The notes: generated by a model not told the origin, from the sequence alone. DNA of 64,000 bases from Anoplopoma fimbria (GCF_027596085.1 NC_072470.1:5462320-5526319), one strand, 5' to 3'; shown: positions 47,601 to 58,264, numbered from the stretch's first letter. A program made the numbers and translations.

Positions 47601-50600
47601 TCTTTTATCGCACCAAACGAGCAATACGGTTACTCCCAGTAGAAAATGAATACATGTCGGCCAGTCACAAATTGTGCTGATTTGTGGAAACTGCACAGAG
47701 GCACCAAAGAGGTTCAGCAAAGCAAGAGAAAAATGTCTGACCTGCATCCTGAGGCGATCCCCAGACAGTCCGCGATGTCCTTCGCCACAGCCGTAGGCAC
47801 AGCCCAGAGACTTGACTATCTTTATCAGCATGGTCAGAGCCAGGCGGTGGGTGCTGAAGCCGGAGCCCTCTTCCTGTTTTCATGATGAAGGAGTGAAGAA
47901 CACAAACATGAACCCTTTTATGTAAATATATTTAGGTGTTTAAGTTTATAACCTCTGTGACACACTTCCAAAAACACAGCTGGAACACACCTTTTTATCA
48001 TTATCCTTGTTATTCTTCACATCATCTTTGCTCCCTTGCCCACTCCCTCCACCACTTCCCCCTCCTCCCCCTCCTCCTCCTCCTCCTCCACCACCACCAC
48101 CACCACCATCGCCCCCTCCGCCTGCTCCTGCCCCGGGGACTGCCCCGCCACCCTGGGCGCCTCCACCGAGGCCCTGACCGGCCGTGTCTTTGGCCCGAGC
48201 CTCCTGGTTCTCCTTGTTGTCGGGCTTGGACAGCTTCTTGCCCATGCCGGGCACCACGCCCAGCTGCAGCAGGCAGTCGATGATGTTGAGAGCCACGTCG
48301 CAGATCCTGGAACTGATGTCGTGGCTGAGGACGGCATAGAGAGCCCGCAAGACAGCCTGAAATACAAGAAGGAATTGCTTGTTTTGTCCAACCAATGGTG
48401 CAAAACCGTAAGACAGATAACTATAAATTGGATCAGCAATGTGTTAATGTGCTAAATAAATCAGCAAACTTGACATTTTCTACAATTTGCAGGACCACTG
48501 GTGTCATTGTTGGTTAGTAGAGCAACAGAAGGTCAATACCCACCATCATATGTATTTGCCCACAGGGATCATTTACCGTAGGTTTCATTTAATGACCGAA
48601 CACTCACAGTGAGGTCCAGCATGCCGTTCTTCAGCACAAAGTTATTGGTCCCCTCGATGTTCTCCCCTTCCTCCAGACAGGAGTAGTTGATGCAGGAGTC
48701 GGTGAAGCTGCGCGGCAGGTTGGCGCAGGCCAGAGGCTCCACGGGGATCTCAGGGACAGTGACAGGGTTACAGAGTTTCTTCATGTGCTCCGTGAAGAAG
48801 TCGGCGTAGCCAACGTTGAAGGAGGCCACCGTGGTGTTGAACGCAGCCATAGTAATGGTGGAGATCTGAGATCGAACTGTTGGCACCGAAAGCAGGCAGT
48901 GAGAGGATGGAACAACTGGATAAATGTTGTGATGAGGGAAGCAACAGCGACAGTGGGTGGGATAACTCATGGTTATTGCTCTATTTTGTCTATTTTCAAC
49001 ATAAACTCTCAAACTCTCAAATTCTCTTTTATAAATATTACGCAGAGAAATGAACCCTATAGAGTAAATCATGTCAGAATCAACTCTCTTCTATGAATAA
49101 TATCTTTCTTTCTCAGTAAACCTAATAGCCAACTTGTGATGCAGTGTGGAGGAGAGCCTGAAGCCTGAACAGGACTGTTATTTGTATGTAAATTAGCATT
49201 GTGACAGGAATAATGCTGTTATATAATCCTGTCCTATTTCTGCACTGCAAGTCTCAGTGGAGCCGAGCGGATCGTCTGGCATTCATTGTAGCTGATGGAC
49301 AGTAATATGATTGTAGTGTTCATCAAACAGCACTTTGTTGTTTGTGGTTATATTTTCAGTGTATGGTTGATAGCACTTAGCTCAAACATTTAGATTTTTC
49401 CGTTTTCGACTTCACCTACCACTACCACATGAGAGCATTAAAGCTGTGTGAATAACATCCTCAATTTTCTTTTCAATGTGTTGGATATTTGTAGTTGTAT
49501 TTTGAAATCTGGCTTTATCTTGCCTTAACATCTATTCCCCTAACCGCAGCTCTTCTCCTTACCCTCTTTGACGGTGTTGTCGCTGTGGCTGTTGGAGTGG
49601 TCGGGCATGTCTCTGAGAAGTGAGTGGTGGGAATGGGAGTGTTTGGCGCTCAGGCTGTCGGCGTCTGCAGCTGTGTCTGTGCTCCCCCTCCGCGTGAATT
49701 TGCCTAGGAGAGTGACACAGATACGGATGGATTTATCAAGTTGAATCTGACACACATATAGATACAAAAACACACTTAAATAATTAGCCGCTGACTGTTG
49801 CAGAAGTCCCCCTTCGTGCATTTTTCCTGCATCTACTGAGTATTTTTTAGAAAATGTCATCCTGGGAATGGAGCTAATTTGAAGCAGCAGCTAAGCCAAG
49901 TAGACATATAACAGTATGGTGACAGTATGGGGTTCATGGAAAGGAGCCTTTTAAAAGTCACTAACTCTGAATAGTGTCTTTGTGCCTTGAGCAAATTTTA
50001 ATCACATTTCTTAAAGAAGAGAGCTAATAAGACATACATAATGTTAATGAACTGCCCTAATTCACTGGCTGACAGCCGGATCCAGACACAATCCTCTGAC
50101 TCACCAACTGGGAGCTTAGGGAAGAGGAAGCACGACTGCAAACTGGTGACATGCAATCTATTCTGATTATGAGCAGCACCCTGCCTACCCATGATGGTGG
50201 CCTGCCAGCCCCCGCGGTCCAGAGCCCGCCGGTCGTCACCGAGGCCAGAGAAGCTTCCAAAGGAGAAGGTGCTGCGTGTTGGCGAGACGTCCAGGTGGTC
50301 CTCGTGGAGCAGGAAAGGAACGCCCATTCGCCGCTGACGCTTCTTCCCCGTATGATGGAAGGGGATGGAGCCCTTCCTCTCACGGTCCTCACGCCGGTTC
50401 TTAAACTAAAACAGAAAAGGAGGACAAGGGCTTCCCAGTGAGAACCACAATCCTCTCAGTTCTGCAAAATGATGGAAATCTTTAGTTATTTTTTTGTCCA
50501 CATCTGAACAGCTCACTCTGACCTTCTTGAAAATATTCATGCCCAGGTCGGCGGAGAGGTCAGGGATGGCCTGTCGACGGAGGCTGGTCAGAGAAACCTT

Positions 50601-53600
50601 CGTAAACGTCTCTGTGCTCAGAGATTTTCCCTCTTCATTGCATTTTAGACTCATGTCCTGCAAAACACAGCAGAGCATACAGATGACGTCATGGTCAGTG
50701 CAGCATGGACATCTGAAGGACTAAATTGCATCGTTAAAAGTTCTCATTTACACCACAAACATACAGTTACAAAAAGATAACTATGTTAATATTTAAATTA
50801 AGACCTCTTCCATGAAATCGTCCCTTGTCCTCCTGCCGTTACCTGAGTCTTGTGGGTGTTGACCAGTGAGGGTGTTGCAGCCACCATGGAGCTGCTGCGT
50901 GGACGTGGCAGAGGCGTGACCAAAGGTTCGGGGGTGCGTTCAGGTCTCTCCTCCAGGATCTGCCTCAGGCGCTGCAGGTAGAACATCAGGGCCCAGTGCA
51001 CGCCCTCCTCCGTCCAGTGTGGCTGCAGCAGGCAGCGCAGCACCGCCACGTCAAAGTAAGTGGCGTAACGCGCCCGTTGGGCCAGGGAGGTCGGCAGGCC
51101 GCCGGGGGCTGATGTCCTTAAAGAAGAGGGAAGACACAAGTTTGTTTCTACTGGTCACGAGACAGTTTGAATCATCAGCACTACTCCGATAACAAACGTA
51201 GCCCACAGCTAAGTCAATGAGTTCGTGTGACACTTTGCCTTTACCGAAAGCATGATGGGAAATGAAGTGCCAAACATATTCATCCCAGATGTGTATTGAA
51301 AAAAATGAAAAACACTGGGGGAAGATTATTACTTCTTTTATTGTATGAAATGATTAATGTATTTCACATTACGCTAACTAACTGCCTAATCAATGGTCAA
51401 ATTAGGGATCATACAAAAAAACCCAGTTCTGAGCGCCTTGCATTCATTTTTAGCTTTACCAGTAATGTCACACAACTAACTACATACACAATAATTATTC
51501 TATGTCATGGCCTTTCCTTTTTTATTAGCCTGTCATCAACTCCTGCCACACTGATTCATTAATAATTCATCAAAGCAGGATGGTAAACAAGGGCAGAGCC
51601 CCCCTCTAGCTTCAACGGGAGAGCATCGTGGAGAGAGGCAGCCTAAGCATACGTGAGTCCACTATAAATAAGCCGGAATGAAGGTCAGGGGTTGGTGAGC
51701 TGCAGAGCGTCTAGAGCGCCGCACATTGTGGAGAAACATATTGATATACCATGAGAGGAGGGGAGAGCGACAGAGGAGGGCATTTAATCTTTGCCGTTGT
51801 AATAAATGGAGCAGGAAGAGAGGGTCGATATCTACATGAATCACTTTGAGACAGCAGAGGGAGGCTGTATCATGTTACACTGTCTAGCCGACACGCACAC
51901 TGCCAACTGCTGTTGTGTCAGGTCGCCAAGGAGACCGAGTGACGACAGCCACCTCAGGCCCTCTGAGAGGCAGCAGGCCCAGCCCCCGACTCCATGCGGT
52001 GGGAGAGATGCAGCAGCCGGGGGGTTGCTATGGAAACTGCCTCAGCATCAGCAGTGCTCTCGGAGAGGAGAGTGATGCGGCGTCGGATGAGTAAGCTGCA
52101 TTAATCACAGGACCAGGAATTATTTTATCTGGGCAGTACGGCGCAGAGGTGTGTGAACAAGAGGGTGAGATAAGAATATAAACTCTGACATCGCCTCTGA
52201 GCTGAGAGGGGAGGGTATTCTCATTAGATCCTTGGATTGAAATCTGCTGATGTGCGCCAACTGCACCACCCCACCCCTTCGTGGAGCCATACAGCAGGAC
52301 TCCAACAACTTGAAAGCGTGAAATAAATTCCTACTTACAGTCAAATCCCCTTAAATGTCTAAATTCTCTCTAAATGTGCATCTAATTTACATTCAACTCA
52401 CATTCCTCCCCAACCTTGCTCTCGTCCTATGCGGCGTTTCACATGCAGCAGCTTAAAATTCCCACCACCGACACTTAGTGAAAGCAATTAATCGTTCATT
52501 GTTGAGTGTGTGCTGCGAAAACAATAGGGATAAATCTCCCCCTTCCTGCATTACCATGTGACTGCTCAAAACCCCTTTGGTGTTTGAGTGTATGAGGATA
52601 TAACTAGCTTGGGGGAGGGGTGTTAGGGCTTATTTTGATTTGCAGTCAGTTGCTGGCTGTCAGAGTGATCATAAGAAGCATTGGAGTGACTTATTTGGTT
52701 GTCAGAATGAATTGAGCATTGGATGGCTTATCAACCTCTCCTCTTTTTTTCTCCCACATCACCCTCTCAGCCTACTGTTTGGGTGAGTCAGGATGATGAC
52801 AGAGCAGAAAACACCCACATAGGATGTGCAAAATGTTTGAAGTGTTTATCTAAAGACTCTCTGCATAGAATAATTGGTGTTTTCTGGTCACACAGTGGAT
52901 CATATTCATTCCATTACGCCGAAATACAATTCAGCAATCATGAAACGCAAACACTGGATGTAGCTATTAAATGTCTGAATAATTATTATTTGTAGAATTT
53001 CTTTATTTCTTTATTTGTAAATTGGCTAATCGGTTGTTTTGGTCCAAGTTGTTTTTATGCTTTTTCACACTGACTGTCTTATTTCCAAGAAACTAATGAG
53101 CACATTTCTGGTAAACAAAAGATTTGAAGTGGTGCTTCTGTGTGATTCTTTGTGGAGAAACTCAGTTCTACAGATCTTTCGATTAAATTACCTAAATAGT
53201 TAGCGCACAAAATTGCATGAGTCATTACATTACATTACATTACAGTCATTTAGCAGACGCTTTTATCCAAAGCGACTTACAGGAAGTGTATTCAACATAG
53301 GTATTCAAGAGAACTACTAGTCACCAGAAGTCATAAGTGCATCTCCTTTCTTAAACAAGCATCTTAAAGCATAAACCAGAGCAAAAGTATAGTGCAGAGG
53401 CAAATTACTACGAAAACAATAATTGCAACAGACTAATACGAATACAATAAGTGCTACAAACTACTACGAATAGGATAAGTGCAGTAAACGAATACGAATT
53501 CAATAAGTCAGTCAATGAGTCAGCTAAGCATGTTGAGAACAGGCCAGCTTTTGCAAAACAAAATAGTTTGTGAAACAAAATAAGAACCTCATTATAGTGA

Positions 53601-56600
53601 GTTACCGTTTCCTGGTCAAACCTGACTCATCTGAGCCAAAGTGAGCACAGATTGAGCCTTAGTCTGGCAGTGGAGACCGAACAATGCCAGACTGGCCGTG
53701 TACAGATCAAATGAAGCCAGGCCATGTCATGCCAGGCCAGAGACACCGCCAGCATAAGACAAGTAGCACATTACTTCAGCATAATTACCCTGGTTGTGGG
53801 GACAAATGTCAGATGGGTGCGCTAATGCTCAAGAAAGACAAGGCTCTGTGTGTGTGTGTGGACTGAGGAGACAGTGCTGCTTAGAGCAACACTTTACACA
53901 GGGGAAGGAGGAGCTATTCATATACGCTAGCTCTCACTAGCTAGTGGAGCGAGCTGTGCTGTGCCGTGTGTGCGACAGACGCCGCCGCAGGGCTAAATGT
54001 TTTGCCATCAACAGGATGATGGCACCAGCTCCGTGTCAGCGTGGGTCACTGCACCGCTTCAACACACAACTGGCTTCTCGGGTACAGCATGTACATTATT
54101 CATCTATGAAAGCTTTTGTGACAGCAGTGTTGGCCATTTAATCAAATATTGATCATTATGAATCGACACTAATGATTAAGGTGGTTCCCCTGCATGATCA
54201 TGTTGCATGAGCCACCACAATGTGTCTCATATGTGTGTACATTAATAACACACATTTTGGGTGCAGCTTATTCAAACTGTGTGAAGAAGAATCAGGTCTC
54301 GCCCTCTTTTGTGCGAACTGCAAGCGCTTATTGTCAAACAGCCACAGAGCCACCAAAGCAAAACCACAATTTCATTGGGTTTAATGCAAGTGTGTTAAAA
54401 TCAAAATATATATCCAGATATATTTTATGCATTACTGTCTCTGTACTATTTGGGAGTTATGTACTTTTAAATAAGGTTCATTGTCTTGTGTAGCTCTGTA
54501 ACAATTTGTTCGTCTTCCTAGAATGATGAAGCATTTTTCGCTACTGTTGCTCTTGCTGAGGTTTATTCCATGTATGCATCTATCTGAGGTTAGATGTTGT
54601 CCTATTCTCCACGATTGTAAAGTCCAAGTCCAATACAAACTTGTGATTTTGGACTGTTAGGATTTGTTTTTAAACTGTACAGTTTATAATTACAGTTTGC
54701 CAAAACCCCCAAAAAGACAAGCTTTATTAAAAGCCTTTTTAAGTTTTCTCTTATTGTTCCAATCACAGAAAAACTGACATCTCTACCTCCTCCTGCTTAA
54801 CAGAAAGCCTGAATGGGCATTGAACATAAGTCGTGATAAAAAAATCAATACCGCACATATGACCAAGTGCTACCTGTCTCACTGCTTCTTGAGGTTAAAT
54901 TGATTAACGGTGCTCACTTTTTCTTGGAAGGGCCTTTCACCGGTGGGGGTTGGTGGGAGGGGCCACCTTTCTCGACCGAGTTACCACGACGACAGCTCCG
55001 CTCTCCAGCCGCGGGGGAGGAGGAATCTGATTGGCCGGCTTCGCAAACCACCTGGAAGCCCTGTGGGTGAGAGGCAGAGATGGACGGATACTGCAGATGG
55101 GTGGATAAACAGGAAGGACGGACTAACTGATAATTAAAGGCTCTGAGGTTGGAAGGAGGTTTCTGTCATGACCCTGGATAGCCACGCTAATGCTCCCGGA
55201 TGGCTGGTGCTAATGAACATTAGCAGCCAGCCTCTGGGGGCTGTTGAAAGGGGGAAGGGAAGAAACCTCAGACTCCTTCCTGAACACATTCAATCAACAT
55301 GAGACTCCGAATCAGACAAGATCTGAGCTTTAAACGCTCACTCACCATGGGACCCGGGTTGCCAGATCCACAGGGGCTGCACTGGTTGTTGACTGGGGAG
55401 TTCCTCTTTGCTGTTGAGAGACAGGCGAAGCAGATTACACGTCTTAATTATGAGCAGACAACATAGATTAACTCTTACAAGGGATCTTTATGGCCGTGAG
55501 TAAGGATTCTTTCTCCACCTGTCACAATGTTTCTGACTGGTTTGATGAGTGCAGTAAAGGCGGGGATGTCAGGCTGGCGGTGCTCCCACATTGGCTGCCA
55601 TATTACCAGACCGCTCGCCAATCGAAAGGTCAGGTCCGACTCCTTTAAAAAAAAAAAAAAAGTGACACATTTAGATTCTCATTTATGGAGGAGGCAGTTT
55701 TTGCACATTAAGCCCTTCTTCATCCAATCATCGTCCAATAAATGTAAGAGGAAACTTGTAAATGTTACAAGTTTTATGACTCTTGTTGGATGGTTTCAAA
55801 TTGCACTGCTATTATGATATGACCACTGACATAAGTGACAAGGTCATAATTGATTGTTCAGTTGGGAAACACAGTGCAATCCCAAGAGTATTGTTACCCA
55901 ACCCCTTGTATCAGTTTGTACACAGATCAATAGCCAGAGGGTGACACTGAGTATGTGTGTGTTGGAGGGTTTGATAGGCTGTACACATTTGTATCACCAG
56001 GCACAGACCTTTATCCGATGAATAAGCGGAGCATACAGGAACACAAACAGCTCCACTGTGGCCATGCTCTTGTGGAACAGCTTGGTACGAGCATGCTCGT
56101 CCTCCTCCAGCAGGGAGCCGCTGTGCTGGGGGCCGGACCCCCCCAAGGCAGAGCCGGAGCACGAGCCGGGAGCCCCTGGGGACGATCCCTGGTTGCCCAC
56201 CGGCTGGAGGAAAGCGCTGCTGCTGCTGCCCCCCGACCAGCCGTGGCTCAGGCTGGGCTCGTGGTTGCACTCCTGGGCAGCGTCCAGCAGCATCCAGTGC
56301 AGCGTGTGGAGCAGCTTGGTCTCGGCTACGCCCAGCTTGTCCTGGTGGCCTGTGGGAGGTCAGAGGTCAGGGGTGAGGAATCGAATGGGCAGCATGAAGG
56401 TCTATTGTTTGTGTGGTTGAGTTTTAGTGCATATGGTACTTTATGACTTCTGGTGATTTTGTAGACCCTTTTATTGTCACAATGCATTGTCATATTTTTA
56501 GCTGACATTGTGAAGGCTTATAGCCATGATCCAACAGATATAACACAGAGCGACAGACAATTGATGGATAGCGGGAGTCATTTTCAAGCAAATATCAAAA

Positions 56601-58060
56601 ACATTACCTAGTTCAAGCTTTCTAAATGTGAGGTTTTTATGCTTTTCTTTGTCTTCTTTGCTTGTAAACTGGATATGTTTTCGTTTTAGACTGTCTGAAA
56701 ACACAATATGAAGACATCAACCTGGGCCTTTTCATTGAAGAAGTCATCTTCAAATATTTTTTTCACATCATCAATGCTCTTGTCTATTTTTTTATCTGCT
56801 CTATACATTTTGATGCTTTAAATATTTTAATGTCTGTGTATTTTGTTGCTTTCATCTGGGTAAAAAACATGTTACTTATGTTCGTCTTTGATTCTGATAA
56901 TCCAGACCCGTGATGTACTGTAAGTCAGGCTGTTCTGTCACGGCCCTGCGGCTGAAAGAACATCAGTTTTGTGTTTTGGTGAAAGAGGATAACCTGGATA
57001 AGGCTGTCACCTCAATACCGAAAGCGCTGCTCATGTGTGTGTTGCGTGTCCTCACCCAGCCTGTTCCTGTTCGACAGCAGGATGGAGGTGCAGTGGAGTA
57101 CATGAGGCAGGGCTGCCTGGACGAGCTCCCAGCGGGAGATGCTCTGGATGGCCTCTGACAGGGCCGGCGACAGCCCGTGGAGCTTATTCTCCACCAGCAC
57201 CCGCTCAAAGGACTGGGGAGGCCGCCAGAGAAAAGGAGAGAAAGAGACATCAGCCAGGAACTAAAGCCTCTTTCTTTGACTATCTAAATGCCCCATATGG
57301 CCCCAAGCAAGGCAATGCCCGTGGGAAAGACAGTGGCAGCTCTGTTTAGATCCAAAGGGATCTGGAGAAGCGTCATTATGGATATGAGTTTGTAAAGGTC
57401 TGGCTTCTGGGTAATAGGAGGAAGCAAGTGGAAAAACCAATTTGCTAAATGTAAAATCAAGAGCCCACTTGATTTGCAGGTGCATTAAGGTAAAACAAAC
57501 AAAAAAAGGATTACTGGGAAGGGAGTGATTCAATTTACCACACCAGGCACATTGCATTGTGAAATAACTTACCACACAAGACGCTTCATACTGCTTTCCC
57601 AACTTCGGACGCAGAAACGCACTGAGAAACACAAACACCATTGTAAAAATGACAAATGTAGGTCACATCAATAAATCTCAAATGTCTCAATTGAATTTTT
57701 TTCGAAACAAAATATATATATATGTCACGTGACATTTTTGAACAAACAGGAGCAGTGCTTTGACAGCAGCTTATCCACAGACCACTTGTTTTTCTCTGGC
57801 CCACTTTCTACATTTTTCTCTTTACAGGTGTGAAATCATGCAATCTGCACCCTCCTCTATTCACAGTTAACACCTTTAAAAAAAACCTCAACATTCAAAT
57901 GAAAGCAGTGAACTGACACACTCATGGGGTTGAATTATATTGGGAAGCTTAACAGGATAGGCTTTTTTTTTTCTATGTGTTATGACACGGCTGCTGTCAA
58001 ATCCTTGATCCTCCTTGATTCTCGGCAATGGCAAACACCTGTTATCAATTTTCCCTCTGA

Positions 58061-58125
<65 letters not shown>

Positions 58126-58218
58126 CCTGGTTTGCCTCCATAGGAAGGTCTGGATGGGGAACGGTATTCCTTTCCCGCACTCCGGCTCGCTCTCATCCAG
58201 GCTTTTCCTCTTCACCAT
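20727..58218 (-). CDS. unc80: UNC80, NALCN channel complex subunit (complete gene, 64 coding exons)
   Basis: UNC80 is a giant HEAT-repeat-like scaffold that, with UNC79 and an auxiliary FAM155 protein, supports the neuronal sodium-leak channel NALCN at the plasma membrane and sets resting excitability. Recognition rests on long stretches of near-identity to the vertebrate family: MVKRKSLDE at the start, SFERVLVENKLHGLSPAL, YATYFDVAVLRCLLQPHW, HEDHLDVSPTRSTFSFG, RCNRGNWPEWMKGHHVNIT, CEWGMDAISATLTFLWEVVG, YQWILPTMLQV and a C-terminus ending DLDLDESHV. I placed 64 exons with GT-AG borders. Phases agree at every junction and the coding length is 10,242 nt (about 3,413 residues), compared with roughly 3,260-3,330 in mammals. 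The extra length is mainly in glycine- and proline-rich parts. The initiator context is CCAAAATGG. The gene follows MAP2 on the same strand, as in mammals. Everything needed for a full product appears intact. Exon-by-exon positions are in the block entries below. Confidence 0.97.
22341..22433. repeat. (AC)n microsatellite in UNC80 intron 62
   Basis: About 46 uninterrupted AC copies, beginning 17 nt beyond the donor of UNC80 exon 62. In the UNC80 pre-mRNA it is a UG repeat. Confidence 0.98.
23192..23222. repeat. (CA)n microsatellite abutting UNC80 exon 61 acceptor
   Basis: About 15 copies. In the UNC80 transcript it is UG-rich and replaces the normal polypyrimidine tract, ending TGTGATTGTAG just before the exon. 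Confidence 0.95.
24985..26724 (-). CDS. unc80: UNC80 exons 52-58
   Basis: Exons: 26724-26601 (RQVEWEAASNLIEGICLTLQ to INVCVNL), 26512-26387 (VMGVVGPSSVADGLPLLHLS to LVALQIQ), 26288-26165 (ALKEDFPLSHVISPFTNQER to VGSGSK), 26030-25824 (SPHLEQPEIFLLLQTVINIL to SQAAYL), 25743-25559 (LKVVLVCFERSLGNQWYRLS to FIQCK), 25438-25273 (LLTQPADSQEEITARHHIAD to AVHSGS) and 25164-24985 (YQGKTSISTVGTSTSAYRL to DEDDEE). Intron 51 (28305-26725) holds an interspersed-repeat tail near 27655-27735. Confidence 0.94.
27655..27735 (+). mobile_element. Retroposon 3' tail (LINE/SINE-type)
   Basis: The stretch AACTTCCCCGCTGCGGGACTAATAAAGGAT followed by repeated TCTTA pentamers has the form of a fish LINE or SINE 3' end: a short GC-rich stem, an AATAAA and a simple pentameric tail. 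It lies within UNC80 intron 51. The 5' extent is unclear and the family is not assigned. Confidence 0.55.
28306..30797 (-). CDS. unc80: UNC80 exons 44-51
   Basis: Exons: 30797-30532 (KELFGLDTLHKVLWIKLLEE to LPTMLQ), 30351-30217 (VYADYESDPLLRQGIEF to PLLEFT), 30115-29977 (TSTSTGLSKGVSAQCLFDLL to KPLRSL), 29848-29752 (FCYGNEDLAFSISEAIKLCV to APESF), 29638-29468 (LQMLMVLEALVPCHLQKLKS to SETLT), 29364-29272 (PMTAPQMSRCDQGHKGGT to GGVNT), 29155-28937 (DNLHLLEEGQGMPREELDER to IKSHM) and 28506-28306 (LAEIAHALLKLAPYDTLTME to KMPTL). Exons 47-51 all end in phase 2, splitting AGR codons, which made their borders easy to check. Confidence 0.94.
30882..33570 (-). CDS. unc80: UNC80 exons 34-43
   Basis: Exons: 33570-33384 (KSFSARAVSRSHQRAEHILK to PPEQEEE), 33244-33116 (EVVNLASRRLSVSPSCTSS to RSLASAE), 32995-32852 (EENTTEHTPTHHMLQPPQAV to REDGVA), 32731-32631 (SAVAQQILWNCLIEDPALVL to LTVSNRQ), 32473-32387 (DELMYMLRKLLLNIGDLPAQ to ILFNYL), 32203-32020 (VGLIMYFVRTPCEWGMDAIS to VTASMP), 31844-31750 (TKTLVVHGQNECDIPTQLPV to ALLK), 31542-31453 (ECLEFFNIPEARSAHYFLM to NLIHYSK), 31291-31190 (TYVRDIYPFRRSVSPQLNL to ELIQKQ) and 31062-30882 (VFSRKLEEVGRVLFLISL to LVNEPQ). 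This is the most conserved middle part of the protein, with closely spaced exons. Confidence 0.94.
33571..35542 (-). other. unc80: UNC80 intron 33 (about 2 kb), no gene inside
   Basis: AT-rich unique-looking sequence. Reading frames are short and lack splice or coding support. No mobile element was recognised. Confidence 0.6.
35543..39154 (-). CDS. unc80: UNC80 exons 22-33
   Basis: Exons: 39154-38982 (PHGFQERLAASQEAMKNKN to DASILAAALDL), 38899-38687 (EAPVVARASLFLECARF to FCQWGD), 38592-38457 (AIGTRLSELCHSDSES to EEEDYLDD), 38241-38108 (TVNPTKCGCPF to PRPRTEPLV), 37896-37719 (DLDSCRLRLDPDL to KKQQEVQ), 37611-37402 (PIRKIRIGGSRLLQIKG to RDTVTDIG), 37252-37155 (SPFSTSEPSIEPEGQG to NMSWLH), 37046-36843 (IMILLCNQQSFICTHVDF to AKKSKE), 36766-36659 (CSDKSCLRTPSMKRR to LKYIRNQ), 36541-36403 (VMSLSPAPLSLLIKAAHIL to DEHMAAAA), 36066-35885 (AMFLLCAVKVPDAVTEMMM to EEGAQQIFK) and 35674-35543 (IPPPSINFTLPSPILG to QDPINEDQS). 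The basic cassette 37611-37402 corresponds to a segment I recall as optional in mammalian UNC80. Confidence 0.93.
40206..47344 (-). CDS. unc80: UNC80 exons 15-21
   Basis: Exons: 47344-47197 (AQNCLTSLYKLDKVQFRQTM to GFCMEPITD), 45467-45319 (KAGFGNNFTTGDNKS to HELHSPENL), 44201-44038 (GLYCDIRQLVQFIKEAHGN to TKQPGLR), 42723-42625 (SEAGVSGEKGQVSSAADE to RPPQTPE), 42352-42144 (EEQIPGALLGRKDFWRKMF to RKKLKLPIG), 40819-40713 (NWLKRSSLSGLTDGVEDLL to IRQSSK) and 40359-40206 (VKFTSAVKLTEGG to KLHHTEEKD). A candidate microexon lies in intron 15 (see separate entry). Exon 19 includes an RSRSRSRR basic stretch followed by LRKKLKLPIG, strongly conserved in the family. Confidence 0.93.
40931..40960. repeat. 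(CA)n microsatellite in UNC80 intron 19
   Basis: About 15 copies, about 110 nt upstream of exon 20 in the UNC80 transcript, again in UG orientation. Confidence 0.93.
44588..44616 (+). repeat. Poly(A) tract in UNC80 intron 16
   Basis: About 29 consecutive A residues. No recognisable retroposon body precedes it, so it is listed as a simple repeat. Confidence 0.9.
46007..46021 (-). other. unc80: Candidate 15-nt UNC80 microexon
   Basis: On the minus strand TTTTCTCTTGCAG precedes 46021 and GCAG|GTGAGAGG follows 46007. Fifteen bases between them keep frame. Exon 15 ends in phase 1 and inclusion would replace TD-N-KAG by TD-KYGSAD-KAG. Strong acceptor and donor around so few bases, with a TGC near the acceptor, resembles neuronal microexons. 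I have no transcript evidence for it. Confidence 0.4.
47742..51116 (-). CDS. unc80: UNC80 exons 8-14
   Basis: Exons: 51116-50843 (SAPGGLPTSLAQRARYATYF to SLVNTHKTQ), 50657-50523 (DMSLKCNEEGK to LGMNIFKK), 50405-50189 (FKNRREDRERKGS to GGWQATIM), 49703-49563 (KFTRRGSTDTA to SDNTVKE), 48876-48608 (RSQISTITMAAFNTTVASFN to NGMLDLT), 48356-47991 (AVLRALYAVLSHD, the glycine-rich tract, then KDDVKNNKDNDKK) and 47873-47742 (EEGSGFSTHRLALTM to GDRLRMQ). Exon 8 is separated from exon 7 by the largest intron (3.8 kb). All borders are GT-AG. The region carries basic and serine-rich linkers plausible as phosphorylation targets, though no site is proven by sequence. Confidence 0.93.
48056..48115 (-). repeat. 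unc80: Coding trinucleotide tract (poly-Gly) in UNC80 exon 13
   Basis: On the plus strand runs of CCT and then CCA; on the coding strand GGN codons giving a glycine run of roughly 17 after a shorter one. Mammalian UNC80 is also glycine-rich here. The purity of the tract suggests length variation between individuals. Confidence 0.9.
51117..54917 (-). other. unc80: UNC80 intron 7 (3.8 kb)
   Basis: The largest intron of the gene. It holds the interspersed repeat at 53222-53530 and otherwise unremarkable AT-rich DNA. No additional UNC80 exon was found. Exon 7 ends with two bases (AA) and exon 8 supplies G, so the phases match without one. Confidence 0.7.
53222..53530 (+). mobile_element. Teleost interspersed repeat in UNC80 intron 7
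   Basis: Starts with tandem CATTA pentamers, then GTCATTTAGCAGACGCTTTT and ATCCAAAGCGACTTACA, a motif found very widely in teleost genomes. It is followed by a tail of diverged ACTACGAATA/CAATAAGTGC-type subrepeats to about 53530. The family name is uncertain (non-autonomous DNA element or SINE-like). Confidence 0.65.
54918..58218 (-). CDS. unc80: UNC80 exons 1-7 (N-terminus)
   Basis: Exons (high to low coordinate): 58218-58127 (ATG, ends GIPFPIQTFLWRQT), 57621-57573 (AFLRPKLGKQYEASCV), 57212-57056 (SFERVLVENKL to LLSNRNRLG), 56349-56009 (HQDKLGVAETKLLHTLHWML, a serine/glycine-rich linker, then MATVELFVFLYAPLIHRIK), 55642-55519 (ESDLTFRLASGLVIWQPMWE to KPVRNIVT), 55410-55346 (KRNSPVNNQCSPCGSGNPGP) and 55060-54918 (GFQVVCEAGQSDSS to KGPSKK). 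The first-intron donor is weak (CAG|GTTGTG) and runs straight into a (TG)n tract. Exon 4 contains the family's low-complexity linker, which is variable between species. Confidence 0.93.
58062..58125. repeat. (CA)n microsatellite at UNC80 exon 1 donor
   Basis: About 31 copies, directly continuous with the exon 1 donor on the transcribed strand (CAG|GTTGTGTG...). Confidence 0.97.
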
Positions 58219-58246
58219 TTTGGCCGGACCGTGTGCGACCACCGGG

Positions 58247-58264
58247 ACACACACACACACACAC

